Shown: in pieces, positions 52,897 to 62,145 of the stretch
Position numbering within the stretch: the stretch's first letter is position 1
How the letters are laid out: every line of letters begins with the position of its first letter
NCBI GenBank assembly: GCA_922989275.2
Contig: OV277870.1
Coordinates: 38,684,356-38,748,355 of the forward strand
From: Gari tellinella
Lineage: Eukaryota; Mollusca; Bivalvia; Cardiida; Psammobiidae
Length of the DNA: 64,000 bases
Direction: 5' to 3'
Position numbers and translations under genes: made by a program
The notes under the pieces: generated by a model
What the model was told of the DNA's origin: nothing
Databases searched by the model: none
Seen by the model: only the letters and a program-made list of their open reading frames with translations

Positions 52897-53025
52897 CTCC
52901 CTCCAACAATAAGGTTCATATTTTTCCCGCTAAATGAAACTTATTATAGTTCGCATTATGTCAACATCTGCCGTTGATCGGACTACTTTTGCGTAGAATT
53001 ACAATAAATACGATGTCCCTAACTT

Positions 53026-53375
53026 CCGTCGAACATATTCGTATTTCGAAGTTAAAACATGGCTAATCGACGTTGGGTTGTTTCTGACCTTCATTGTGCG
53101 GTGTGTAGTGTTACAAAAGTAATTAATAAAGTTTACCTCCAATTAAAACAATTACATATGTATTCTGATACGAAGACTAAATGTATTCTTATATTTGATC
53201 CAGTCATGGATTACGTGACAATTGTGAATATTATTTATTTTGTATTGACGAGATACTGTATGTATAAGTCAAAAAATAAAATATGTTCTGTTCTGTTCTG
53301 TTAAACTTTGAAATACGGATATGTTAAACGTAAACGAGGTCGAAATAATGATCTTCAACTGTAGTAATACAGAAA
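53026..53375. mobile_element. Family H MITE split by a short retroelement
   Basis: CGTATTTCGAAGTTAAAACA TGGC and TTAAACTTTGAAATACGG are the two halves of the H palindrome. Between them (about 53078-53302) is foreign sequence ending in a TTCTG pentamer repeat, typical of a SINE/LINE 3' tail. The ORF at 53059-53304 covers the insertion and is not called. Confidence 0.65.
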
Positions 53376-53599
53376 TTCGAGTTAAGCGAGTTGGAGATAT
53401 AGAAAGTTGCATTCAAAAATAACAATTGTCAGCTTCTGCTAATGCCCAAACGAATTAAAAACGTGATTAGTGCTAATTTGTGTGATGGTTACGGATGAAA
53501 TTTGGTATGAAAGAATTTTGAAGGGACGGACAGACGAACGTACGTCGTAAGGGAAGCGATAACAAAAACTAACATTAACAATGTGGTACGTTTAGTTAA

Positions 53600-53807
53600 C
53601 CCCTTCACAGCCGTATCCCGTGTACAATGGTTATTTACAAACAGTTTGGATCCTGATCAGACGCCGCGTAACGCGTCGTCTGTCCAAGATAAAAAATGTT
53701 TGACACTCATTTAAATATTTCTTAAGTCCAAATACCTAAATTTAAATTTGAGAAATAAAAGCAAACGACAACCGTTTAAAATTGACGATGGCATGTAAGT
53801 AAAAGGG
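53600..53807. mobile_element. Family J MITE with TTAA borders
   Basis: TTAA at 53596-53599 and 53808-53811; ends CCCCTTCACAGCCG and GTAAGTAAAAGGG. Hairpin 53639-53702 (CAGTTTGGATCCTGATCAGA, stem CGCCGCG TAA CGCGTCG, right arm partly changed). Confidence 0.88.
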
Positions 53808-53818
53808 TTAAAAATGTC

Positions 53819-54025
53819 GTAGGCCATATTGGAATCTAGGCAGATCCAGAAACTGTCTAGGCAGAATTCGGATCTTCCTATGCCATACTGGAAATCTGAT
53901 ATAGCCTAGCAATATCGGACTTCTAATATGGCCTAGGCAGATTGCGGATCTGCCTAGTCCATACTAGAAGTGAAATACGGCTAGGCAGATCTGGAATCTG
54001 CCTAGGCCATTTGAGAATCTAGTTA
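53819..54025. repeat. Interspersed palindromic repeat (ATGGCCTAGGCAGAT)
   Basis: Variants of TATGGCCTAGGCAGAT and ATCTGCCTAGGCCAT alternate about every 25-35 bp, six to eight times, in both orientations. One more unit is at about 54620. Confidence 0.8.
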
Positions 54026-54029
54026 GCAT

Positions 54030-54720
54030 TTTTAACAATTCTATCAGTATACCTTAATCACTTATACGTCTTTTTATTTCTTTAATTATTGTTTTCTGTC
54101 TTTTTAAAAATTAGTTAGCTGTAAGTAGTTGTGGAAAACAATCAAATGTGAATGGTCAATTATTTAGTATCAAAACACAATTTTATCTTCTTGCCAAACC
54201 AAATTAAAGGTGCTTAATTGACTATTGTTTGACTGGGCTAGATAGGTGAGAAGTAAAAAAAAAAGAAAAAAAAAAAGAAGAGAATGGTACGTTGTTGTCA
54301 AAACATTACTTTTGTCTCCTTCCAAAATCAAAGTAAACGAATTTCAGACATTGAAGTGAATTTAACCACTCTTCTGCCAATAAAATATATTGATTTTTTA
54401 AAACAATGTTGACTCAGATTAGACAGCTCAGGGTATGTATTATCTAACAGGTTGTATATGATATGAGTCCTCATACATACTCTTACCCATATATTTATAT
54501 TTTATGAGTTAATGTAGTAGTTCAGTTTTATAATTGAACATTAAGTAGGAAAAGGACCAACTCTATCAATAACCAGTTATTTTATAAAATTAATCTTCAC
54601 ATACTTAAACAACTAGATTCTAATATGGCCTATGCAGATATAACTGATATCAAATGAGTAGTATCCGCATATCAGATACATACTCGTACATAAGACAGTT
54701 GTCAACGACAGGCAACAATT
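54030..54720. other. Intron sequence, nothing recognised
   Basis: An A-rich run is at about 54257-54280. No ORF or clear repeat apart from one palindromic unit. Confidence 0.4.
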
Positions 54721-54732
54721 AGATATACATAC

Positions 54733-54840
54733 GACAGCTGTCCTCGTCAGTGAAGTCTACACAGTCGATCTTTCCATCACATCGGACATCAGCAGGCATA
54801 CAATCACCATCACACTCAAACTCGCCCGCTTTACACGTAC
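54733..54840 (-). CDS. LDLa exon
   Basis: Complete short-loop LDLa, C-x6-C-x3-C-x6-C-x5-C-x8-C, with [10 protein letters not shown] and [10 protein letters not shown]; the calcium loop is DFTDE. Acceptor ACATGTATAG, donor GTATGT, phase 1-1. Second LDLa in the visible transcript, followed by the half-LDLa exon at 52317-52421. Confidence 0.9.
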
Positions 54841-54904
54841 CTATACATGTATAAACATCTCCTGTATTAAGACTATTAAATGAGGTCAATTCAGGTGCTT
54901 AAGG

Positions 54905-55010
54905 TAGTTGACTGCTCAAAGCAAGGTGAAAGTAGAGCAGATATCTCCTATTGAAGTCGTCTGCTTTACGTCTCTTTTTTGCTTTAGGCTCTCCCCTACC
55001 ATTTTCAATA
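54905..55010. mobile_element. Family F/D-type hairpin remnant
   Basis: GACTGCTCAAAGCAAGGTGA, then AAGTAGAGCAGATATCTCC and GTCTGCTTTACGTCTC. TAGTGGTCGTAATGAAG at about 55428 may be the matching F right end, separated by the next foldback. Confidence 0.5.
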
Positions 55011-55011
55011 T

Positions 55012-55175
55012 AAACGGAATATTACTATACTTTGCATATCTTATGCACCGGATCACTCGAGTTGTGTGTGTAAAGGCTATATCCAACGAGACCGAAGGTC
55101 GAGTTGGATATAGCCTTTACACACACAACGAGAGTGGTCCGGTGCATAAGATATGCAAAGTATAGTAATGTTCCT
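55012..55175. repeat. Long inverted repeat, arms about 75 bp
   Basis: GGAATATTACTATACTTTGC starts the left arm and GCAAAGTATAGTAATGTTCC ends the right. The middle pairs AAAGGCTATATCCAAC with GTTGGATATAGCCTTT. Only a few mismatches. No relative or target duplication recognised. Confidence 0.92.
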
Positions 55176-55549
55176 TTTATTATATACCTCATATAATAAT
55201 AATAAAATAAAAAATGATAGAAATGTTCCGAGCTATTTTCTATGCCCCTGTAGTGTGTAAAGTAGTTCCGAACTTCTGACTACACAGTAAACGTTCTTTT
55301 CCCATTACACAAGGTACATGGGTAATACGGAATTTTCAATCCGTCAAGGTGTATTTGTTCGATAAAATACGGAAATATTTCGGGCAGAACATTGGTAGGT
55401 ATATAATAAAATACATTATGCTACTTTGTAGTGGTCGTAATGAAGTTATAAAATACCGAATAACCAGGGTCCATATTCCAAAATCATCTAAGAATATTAG
55501 GGTTAACATTTGTTTTCTTAATCTCAGTCTATCCAGTTTCTTTCATATG

Positions 55550-55792
55550 TAATAATTCCCCACATAATTATACAGAAGTGCCTTTTGGAATATTTAATTT
55601 ATTTCCCCACTGAAAACATGATTTCAATTTATACAGTCATGGATATGTATCATTAGACATATTTTCTATATTCTAGTAGGTGGTAGCTTAAAGCAGGCTG
55701 AAAGTAATTTAGCAGAATGCGCCCTAATGCGCTTTCTGCTTTAAGTGGTCATCTATCTTCAAATCAACTAGAAACAGTCATTGGGGTAAAGG
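55550..55792. mobile_element. Family D MITE, hairpin partly deleted
   Basis: TCCCCACATAATTATACAGA left body; AAGCAGGCTGAAAGTAATTT arm; right arm shortened (GCGCTTTCTGCTTTAAG). The end GGGGTAAAGGG precedes TTAA. Confidence 0.8.
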
Positions 55793-55944
55793 GTTAAATA
55801 AATATCACATCCCACAGAGGGTGATAGAACGGAATATTCACCCGAGACAAGTAATGTCAACCGAGGCATTAAATTTTCAAGGATGAGTAGATCTATTCCG
55901 TTTTATCATCGTCTGTGAGATGTGGTATTCATTTTATGATACTA

Positions 55945-56310
55945 CAGTGCTCCCTCTCTACAACGGCCCTCCCAACAACGACTTCCTTCTGATAACGACC
56001 CTTGCCACTATTCCCCAGACAAGACAAGTATGTCCAATCATTTAATGGCTGCAATACCGTCTGCTTAAATTTGTCGTCTGCTGTTTTTCTCAAAGTTACA
56101 TATAAGTGGACATTTTGATAGAATATATATAATGACGAGTGACAAACAGCTTGAATGCAGATCAGACGCCGCGTTACGCGGCGTCTGATCTGGATTGAAG
56201 CTGTTTGCAAATGTAAGTCAAGTCTAAATTTTCCCTCCCTATAACGACTTCCTCCGTACAACGCACAATATGTGTCTCCCAGTGGGTGTCGTTGTAGAGA
56301 GGGAGCACTG
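55945..56310. mobile_element. Family A MITE, full length
   Basis: CAGTGCTCCCTCTCTACAAC and GTTGTAGAGAGGGAGCACTG are perfect inverted ends, TA on both sides. Hairpin about 56147-56208 (CAGCTTGAATGCAGATCAGA, stem CGCCGCG TTA CGCGGCG). Best-preserved A copy. Confidence 0.95.
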
Positions 56311-56839
56311 TAAACATCAAAATCAAAACAACCAAAACCATTTTATTCAACGGTACAAATACATTAAAATTAAAATGTTTTCTATTTCCCATGAAAAAGA
56401 AAATGCTCAATACATTCTGCATATTGTTATATTGAATTAACCACGATTAGCATCATAGTTAGGAAAGTCATTACACACTTACATTTCTTTCTATGTACAT
56501 GCATGACAGAGTGTATTCTTTGAAAAGCTGTTCAAGTTATAAACTGGATTCTGACAGCGCTACAGAATATGTGCAGCAGAAAAAGCTATTTACACTGTAA
56601 GATTTATTTTCTTCAGCGGTCTTTTTAAATAGTGAATCAAATAGGACAATGAGTTTCAACACTATTGTAAATCATAGGCAATGGTACCGACCTAAAGGTT
56701 GTTTTGGTTGTGTTTTTTTGGAATAAAAACAGATCTCTAAATATATATTTAGAGAGAGAGAGCTGCGAATTTTTTTTTTTTTCTTGGTGTAGATCTAGAT
56801 CTATATATACACCACAAAAAATTCTCATCTCTCTCTATA

Positions 56840-58152
56840 GGAGGGCCGTTCATTATTTATTGCAACTGCCGCCGTAACTGCCTCGCTATGCACAAAATCT
56901 CCATGAAAACTTACTCAACTCATATATCAAACTTTTATCTATCCATTGATACCATTTTTGTCCCAATCGGTCAATTAGTTGTTTTGATACACCCATGTGA
57001 AGTGAGGTCATTCATAGACACTGTGTAAAATTATGGCTAAAGAGATAAATACTGACATAAGAGGACAAATTAAATCTCGATATACACTTGGAACAAGTAC
57101 TAGAATTATATTCTATGAAATTTTCTCCGCTTATGGACATGGTACTTCATCATTTTCAACTGTACCAGGTGGATTAAACGCTCCAAGAGACGTTTGACAG
57201 TGCCTCTGGCAGAGGCAGTCATAAAAGTGTTGCTACATCTTAAATAAGTGATAATGTGAAATATCTACTGATGATTCATGCACGAATGACAACTCGTCGA
57301 GTAGCTTAATGCTTAGGCAAATCGACCGTATCGGCATATAAGATTTTGAAGAAGACATTAGGAGGTAGCTGCTATGTGGATTACCCATATACTGACGGAG
57401 GACCATCAGAGATACCATGGTTCGATTGCCCGTAAATTACTTAAAATGTATCCTGAATTTGATCAATGGGCATTTTCTAATTTTTGGACTGTCGATGAAA
57501 CATGGGTAAACTTCTATCAGCCCATCAGAAAATGTAGCAACGAAATATGGGCATTGATAAATGCAAGAAGACCATCCATTGCAAAACGTTTTACAAGTGT
57601 GAAGGTCATGCATGCGATATTCTTTAACAGTCGCGGTGAGACAGTTCATATAGCGATTCCCTGTAGAAAAACTTTTACAGGGAAACTGTACCAACAACTA
57701 GTCATGAAAAGGTTTGAGGAAACGCGAAGAAGTCTCGCCCTAGGCTCGGTGTGCAAAGTCATCTCATGTTGCATGACAATGCACCAGTAAACACCTCGAA
57801 ATAAAAACAATCACATTTTTGGCGAAGACAGGCTTTACAATTTCCCCGCACCCATGTTATTCACAAGATATAGCTCCATGTGACTTTTTCTTGTTTCCAT
57901 GTCTGAAGAAAACTTTCGAGAGTCGGAGATATTATTCAAGACAGGCTGTTGGAGCGGCAGTAGTGCAGTGTCTTAAGGGTGTACCTAAGAAAGACTGCAC
58001 AGAAGCTTTCCAGAAATGGATCAAAAGTCTTAAACTGTGTATTTGTTCAAAGGATGCGTAGTTTTAGGGGATGCACTAAAACTTTAACTTTAAACTTTAC
58101 TGTTCCTTACTGATTTAGAACCCAAGTTGCAATAAATAATGAACGGCCCTCG
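56840..58152 (+). mobile_element. Mariner transposon, complete ends, dead
   Basis: GGAGGGCCGTTCATTATTTA and its complement TAAATAATGAACGGCCCTC are the ends, with TA outside. The 1.3-kb length is normal for mariner. The transposase is present but frameshifted. Confidence 0.93.
57033..58061 (+). pseudogene. Mariner transposase (DD34D type), frameshifted
   Basis: It begins near 57033 with KEINTDIRGQIKSRYTLG. The central frame (57374-57790) gives ILTEDHQRYHG, VDETWVNFYQP (first catalytic Asp near 57490) and GKLYQQLVMKRFEETR. The second Asp is in the HDNAP motif near 57775 and the third in YSQDIAPCDFFLFP near 57882, in another frame. The D2-D3 spacing is 107 nt, two more than the 105 expected for DD34D, which locates the frameshift between them. 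The end is KWIKSLKLCICSKDA. Cut-and-paste transposase, nuclear; inactive in this copy. Confidence 0.9.
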
Positions 58153-58289
58153 TATATATACATATATCTAGATCTATCTTTATGCAAAAAAAATTCCCTT
58201 AGGTCGGTACCATTGCCTATGTTGTAAATCTGTACATCGAATGTTAAAACGTATTTAGTCAGCTTTGAATTAACAGTTTGGTTCATTAA

Positions 58290-58420
58290 TGTGTCATCAT
58301 TAACTGAGCAAACACTGTAGATCTCGATTAGACTGCTTCTTCAGGAGAAGGGTGATCAGGATCTACACTAATTGTCATTCAGTTTGCACCTTTTGGACAA
58401 ATTACTATGTGCTAAAAGCA
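58290..58420. repeat. Small hairpin repeat, sister of 5735-5850
   Basis: AAACACTGTAGATCTCGATT, GGTGATCAGGATCTACACT and CCTTTTGGACAAATTACTAT, in the order seen at 5735-5850. Confidence 0.5.
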
Positions 58421-58619
58421 ATCAGGAACCAACATGTTTGCTGCTTGGAGTGGAATTCTGAACATCGTACTCAGCTTTTATTAAATTTTCAAACTTGGAG
58501 CAGATTGAAACTTTGATGCAGAAATCATTCATATGTATTTAGTACTTAAGTACTACTGAAAGGGAGTTTTTGGGGTCAAATTTGGTTGTCAATCATTTTA
58601 ATGCGTTAAAAATATGTTA

Positions 58620-58978
58620 CAGGGTTCCCTCTCTACAACGACACTCATTGGGAGACACATAATGTTTGTGTTGCTCGGAGGGAATCGGTATAGGGAGGGA
58701 ACTATAACACTTGGCTTACATTTGCAAACAGCTCGAATCCAGACCAGACGCCGTGTCTGATCTGGATTCAAGCAGTTTTTCACTCGTCATTATGTTTATT
58801 CTATCGGAATGTCCACTTATATGTAACTTTGAGAAAAAACAGCAGACGACAATTTTAAGCAGACGATATTGCAGTAGTAAAAGCGTTAGCATAACTGTTC
58901 TCTTTACGGAACTGCGGCAATGGTCGTTTGTAAAGAGGGAGTCGTTGTTGGGAGGGCCGTTGTAGGGAGGGAACACTG
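58620..58978. mobile_element. Family A MITE abutting a splice donor
   Basis: CAGGGTTCCCTCTCTACAAC and GTTGTAGGGAGGGAACACTG ends. Hairpin about 58728-58780, stem shortened (CCAGACCAGACGCCG directly followed by TGTCTGATCTGG). The right end is 7 nt from the donor of the LDLa exon at 58992-59099. Confidence 0.9.
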
Positions 58979-58991
58979 TGCATAAACATAC

Positions 58992-59099
58992 CACAAACAC
59001 TCTCGTCCATGCCGTCGGTACATTGCTGGGTACCATCACACATGTGTTTCCGGTCTACACATCGGCCATTATCACACGAAAAATGACTTCCAGGGCATC
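58992..59099 (-). CDS. LDLa exon
   Basis: Complete LDLa repeat, C-x6-C-x4-C-x6-C-x5-C-x8-C, with HFSCDNGRCVDRKHMC and DGMDESVC. Acceptor TTCCCAG, donor GTATGT, phase 1-1. First LDLa after the Ig domain. Ser of the usual DGSDE is Met. Confidence 0.9.
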
Positions 59100-59114
59100 C
59101 TGGGAAGGGAGAAT

Positions 59115-59331
59115 ACAGTAGAACAAAATTATTCTTCCCCGTTTTGACGAAACTAAACGCAAACGTTTTGCAATAAAATAGAGAAGTGAAAGTTTTTTAA
59201 AACTATTTTACGATTTATATTTATCTGCATGAGTGGCAACCAGTTTGAAGCCTGTAAACCCAGCATCTAATCAAACTTCAAACTAGTTGCGTTGGATATA
59301 ATTGTTTTAGCATAATAAACGCTTTTTTTTT

Positions 59332-59363
<32 letters not shown>

Positions 59364-59383
59364 AACGTATCCATTGTTACAAT
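59115..59383. mobile_element. Diverged family B MITE with a G27 run
   Basis: ATTATTCTTCCCCGTTTTGA and GACGAAACTAAACGCAAACG are B body. The hairpin (about 59240-59290) keeps CAGTTTGAAGCC and CTTCAAACTAG. At 59332-59358 the B sequence TTATTGGGAAAG is replaced by T9 G27. Confidence 0.75.
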
Positions 59384-59519
59384 ACACATATCAGCAAACA
59401 CAGACCTATTTTTACATTTTTTGTAAGTATCGTTTAGCTGAATATTTATTGTTTAATTTTTTACCTTCTAATTGAAGCCTTTTCAGGCACGTTTCATATA
59501 ATACCCTGCTTAAAACATT

Positions 59520-59700
59520 GTTCACTAGCCACGAATATACTCATCCTGTACAGGTACCTGGAAAGAATACAACTGACAAACAGTGTAAACTCAGAACAAA
59601 GAAACACTCTGATCAGGATCTGCACTGTTTGTCATTTTGCAATATGTTGCAGAAAAAAAATCACAAAATAGTCAATACCGTATAACTTGTCTCTCCCAGT
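59520..59700. mobile_element. Family C MITE fragment
   Basis: CACTAGCCACGAATATACTC body; hairpin about 59580-59635 (CAGTGTAAACTCAGAACAAA, CACTCTGATCAGGATCTGCA); CATTTTGCAATATGTTGCAG follows. Confidence 0.65.
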
Positions 59701-59760
59701 GTTTTATTTCTGCTATAGATCTAGCCTATATTTGTGGTCAGCTTCCTTTCCGCTAATTAA

Positions 59761-61397
59761 CTCATTGTGCCCTAGTGACGCATATATGCGTCCTTTACCA
59801 AAAGTGTACCTGTAAATAGTACACTTGTCTAGTGCAAACAGTGAAGTCCCTGATTAGAGGGATCCAGCAGAAGCCCTCTAATCAGGGACTTCACTGTTCG
59901 TCTATTTGCAAACAACTACCCTAAATAGTCTAACAAGAGCCGTATACGGCCCTAAATCGCTCACCTGGGACCGTTGATGTAAATGTAACATATCTAGGAT
60001 CGAAAGCTTAGAAATTATGACAATATGATTGTGCCAATTGCTGATTGGATGATGCTGAGTGCAGAATAGCTAAGCGTAGGGTACTGTAGTTTAAGAGAAA
60101 TTTTTTTAAGCTTTTTATTAAAAAAATCTATTTTTAGCTCCTGTGACCTAGATATGCAACAGACCGGAAACATTTGAACAATATTGGATTGGTAAAGTAT
60201 ACCTCTAGAAGTTACACTATGCCAACTATCAAAGCTCTAGCTATATTAGTTTTAGAGAAGAAGAGGTTTGAAGATTTCACTTTATAACTCTATGTAAATT
60301 TGTGACCCCCAAGGCGGAGTCATATTTGACCCCAGGGGCATAATTTGAACAATATTGATATAGGAACTGAAGATGACGCTTTGTGCCAAATAACTAAGCT
60401 CAGGGTACTGTGGTTTCAGAGAAGAAGATTTTTTAAGTTTTTATCGAAAAAAAAATCTATTTTTAGCTCCTGTGACCTAGATATGCAACGGACAGGAAAC
60501 ATTTGAACAATATTGGTAAAGTACCTCTAGAAGTTACACTATGCCAAATATTAAAGCTCTAGACATATTAGTTTCAGAGAAGAAGAGTTTTGAAGATTTC
60601 ACTATATAACTCTATGTAAATGTGTGACCCACGGGGCGGGGTCATTTTTGACCCCAGGGACATAATTTGTACAATATTGATAGAGGACCTGAAGATGATG
60701 CTTTGTGCCAAATATCAAAGCTCAGGATACTGTGCTTTCAGACAAGAAGATTTTTTAAGTTTTAATCGAAAAAATCTATTTATAGCTCCTGTGACCTAGA
60801 TATGCAACGGTCCGGAAACATTTGAACAATATTGGTAAAGTACCTCTAGAAGTTACACCACGCCAAATATCAAAGCTCTAGCTAAATTAGTTTCAGAGAA
60901 GAAGAGGTTTGAAGATTTCACTATATAACTCTATGTAAATTTGTGACCCACCGGGCGGGGTCATTTTTGACCCCAGGGACATGATTTGAACAATTTTGAT
61001 AGAGGACCTATAGATGATGCTTTGTGCCAAATATCTAAGCTCAGGGTACTGTGGTTTCAGAGAAGAAGATTTTTTAAGTTTTTATTGAAACGATCTATTT
61101 TTAGCTCCTGTGACCTAGATATGCAACGGACCGGAAACATTTGAACAACTTTCAAAGAGGACCATATAAGGATCTCATGTCTGCCAAGTTTGGTTAAAAT
61201 CCATCCAGTAGTTTAGGAGGAGATGTCATTTAAAGAAATTGTTGACGACGGACGGACGGACGAACGGACGAGGACGGACGACGGACATAGCACGATCAGA
61301 ATAGCTCATCTTGGCACTTTGTGCCAGGTGAGCTAAAAATGGACCAGCCTTTATTGTAAAATGGAATTGTCAATTGGAAGTTTAAGGGGATAATGAG
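59761..61397. mobile_element. Family C MITE split by a pearl/Helitron-like element
   Basis: TTAA at 59757-59760 and 61398-61401; ends CTCATTGTGCCCTAGTGACG and TTTAAGGGGATAATGAG. Hairpin about 59838-59900. The body breaks after CCCTAAATAGTCTAA (59932) and resumes at AAATGGACCAGCC (61336). Confidence 0.88.
59933..61335. mobile_element. Pearl/Helitron-like element with ~320-bp tandem core
   Basis: It begins CAAGAGCCGTATACGGCCC and ends CCAGGTGAGCTAA; TCGCTCACCTGG near the start is the complement of the end. AGCTCCTGTGACCTAGATAT recurs at about 60137, 60465, 60784 and 61103, giving units of about 320 bp. A GACGGACGGAC run precedes the end. Such non-coding elements with tandem cores are known from bivalves; the family name is inference. 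Confidence 0.8.
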
Positions 61398-61549
61398 TTA
61401 AAATTCGCAAAACAATAACAACGAAAGAGAAAACAAATACGGCTGCCCATATATTGCAAAAATACGATACGACCTAAAAATAATCGGTATGACAGTAAAA
61501 CAGTTTGGACCAAAACTGTTTCACAAGCAGTTCGAAATTAAAGGTTTAA

Positions 61550-61783
61550 CCCTTTCAATGCAATTATGACGTCAAAACCCGCCAAATACAGTAACTGCGC
61601 GCGAGATTATCGTCCGCTTGGAATTTTTGTCCGCCCTTTATCATATAATTTTCATTTTATACATTTTAATAAAAACTCATTGATACGAGTGTCATACAGC
61701 TCGGACCCGGATCAGACGTTGCCTAACGCGGTGAATTCAAACCTTATGTAGATGCTAATGCTATCAGACTTAGTAGTGATAGG
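61550..61783. mobile_element. Family J MITE abutting the Ig exon donor
   Basis: TTAA at 61546-61549 and 61784-61787; CCCTTTCAATGC left and GTAGTGATAGGG right. Hairpin remains: CAGCTCGGACCCGGATCAGA, GTTGCCTAACGCGG. The right TTAA is only 6 nt from the donor GTAAGA of the exon at 61800. Confidence 0.8.
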
Positions 61784-61799
61784 GTTAATGTCTTCTTAC

Positions 61800-61939
61800 C
61801 AAAGGTAATGTTGATTTCCTTCTTGTGCCACTTCTTGTTGATATAAGCGTAACAGATATAACTCCCTTCATCTGACTTGAACATTTTAGTAAAAGTCAAA
61901 ACAGCAGTACGTTTAGAGCCTGTTCGCACCTGGTACATT
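61800..61939 (-). CDS. Ig domain, C-terminal half exon (first visible exon)
   Basis: Starts phase 2 and ends phase 1; acceptor ACATTTCAG, donor GTAAGA. TAVLTFTKMF then KSDEGSYICYAYI gives the D-x-G-x-Y-x-C signature of the Ig F strand, and HKKEINITFG the G strand. The N-terminal half must lie beyond 61940 but was not found; LINE copy 2 occupies much of that space. Fits an I- or V-set Ig domain before the LDLa modules. Confidence 0.83.
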
Positions 61940-61977
61940 CTGAAATGTAGGATTAACGTTTTAGCAACAATAAAGGC

Positions 61978-62145
61978 AGCGTTATTCTTTCCCGTATAAC
62001 CAATTACTATATAACCTCCTATTTGTTTTTACGACAGGGAACCACTTAGAGCAAGTTGAAGGTAAAGCAATCCATACTGTTTGACACTCATTACAATATT
62101 TGTTAAGTCAAAATGCCGCATCGTCTGATTAGGATCCGAACTGTT
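61978..62145. repeat. Mosaic of B, F and J fragments
   Basis: GCGTTATTCTTTCCCGTATA (B), CCACTTAGAGCAAGTTGAAG (F hairpin arm), then TACTGTTTGACACTCATTAC and AAGTCAAAATGCCGC (J right part) in 170 bp. Confidence 0.55.

Larger units (their letters stand above)
56660..58236. mobile_element. Outer TIR element containing a mariner
   Basis: CATAGGCAATGGTACCGACC TAA (about 56674-56696) and its complement at 58200-58222 bound a shell. Inner shell sequence is TCTAGATCTATATATA-rich. The mariner at 56840-58152 has been inserted into this element. Confidence 0.75.
14587..61939 (-). other. Host gene locus: Ig / LDLa / FnIII multidomain protein (partial)
   Basis: Seventeen exons on the minus strand splice in a single frame of about 667 codons. 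In transcript order they encode Ig C-terminal half, LDLa, LDLa, 4-Cys half LDLa, FnIII, FnIII, two 4-Cys half LDLa, then seven LDLa. Every junction between modules is phase 1, the usual phase for shuffled extracellular domains. LDLa modules bind calcium through a DxSDE-type loop and mediate ligand binding; FnIII and Ig are adhesive scaffolds. The product is therefore probably secreted or a receptor ectodomain. No start, signal peptide, transmembrane segment or stop was found, so the gene continues past both ends of the visible set. More exons may be hidden, since any phase 1-1 exon would fit. Introns hold nearly all the repeats listed here. I do not recognise a named orthologue. Confidence 0.8.

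Noticed and set aside
57374..58061. Domesticated transposase gene
   Set aside because: The frame is broken between the second and third catalytic Asp and the element keeps both terminal repeats, so it is an ordinary dead mariner.
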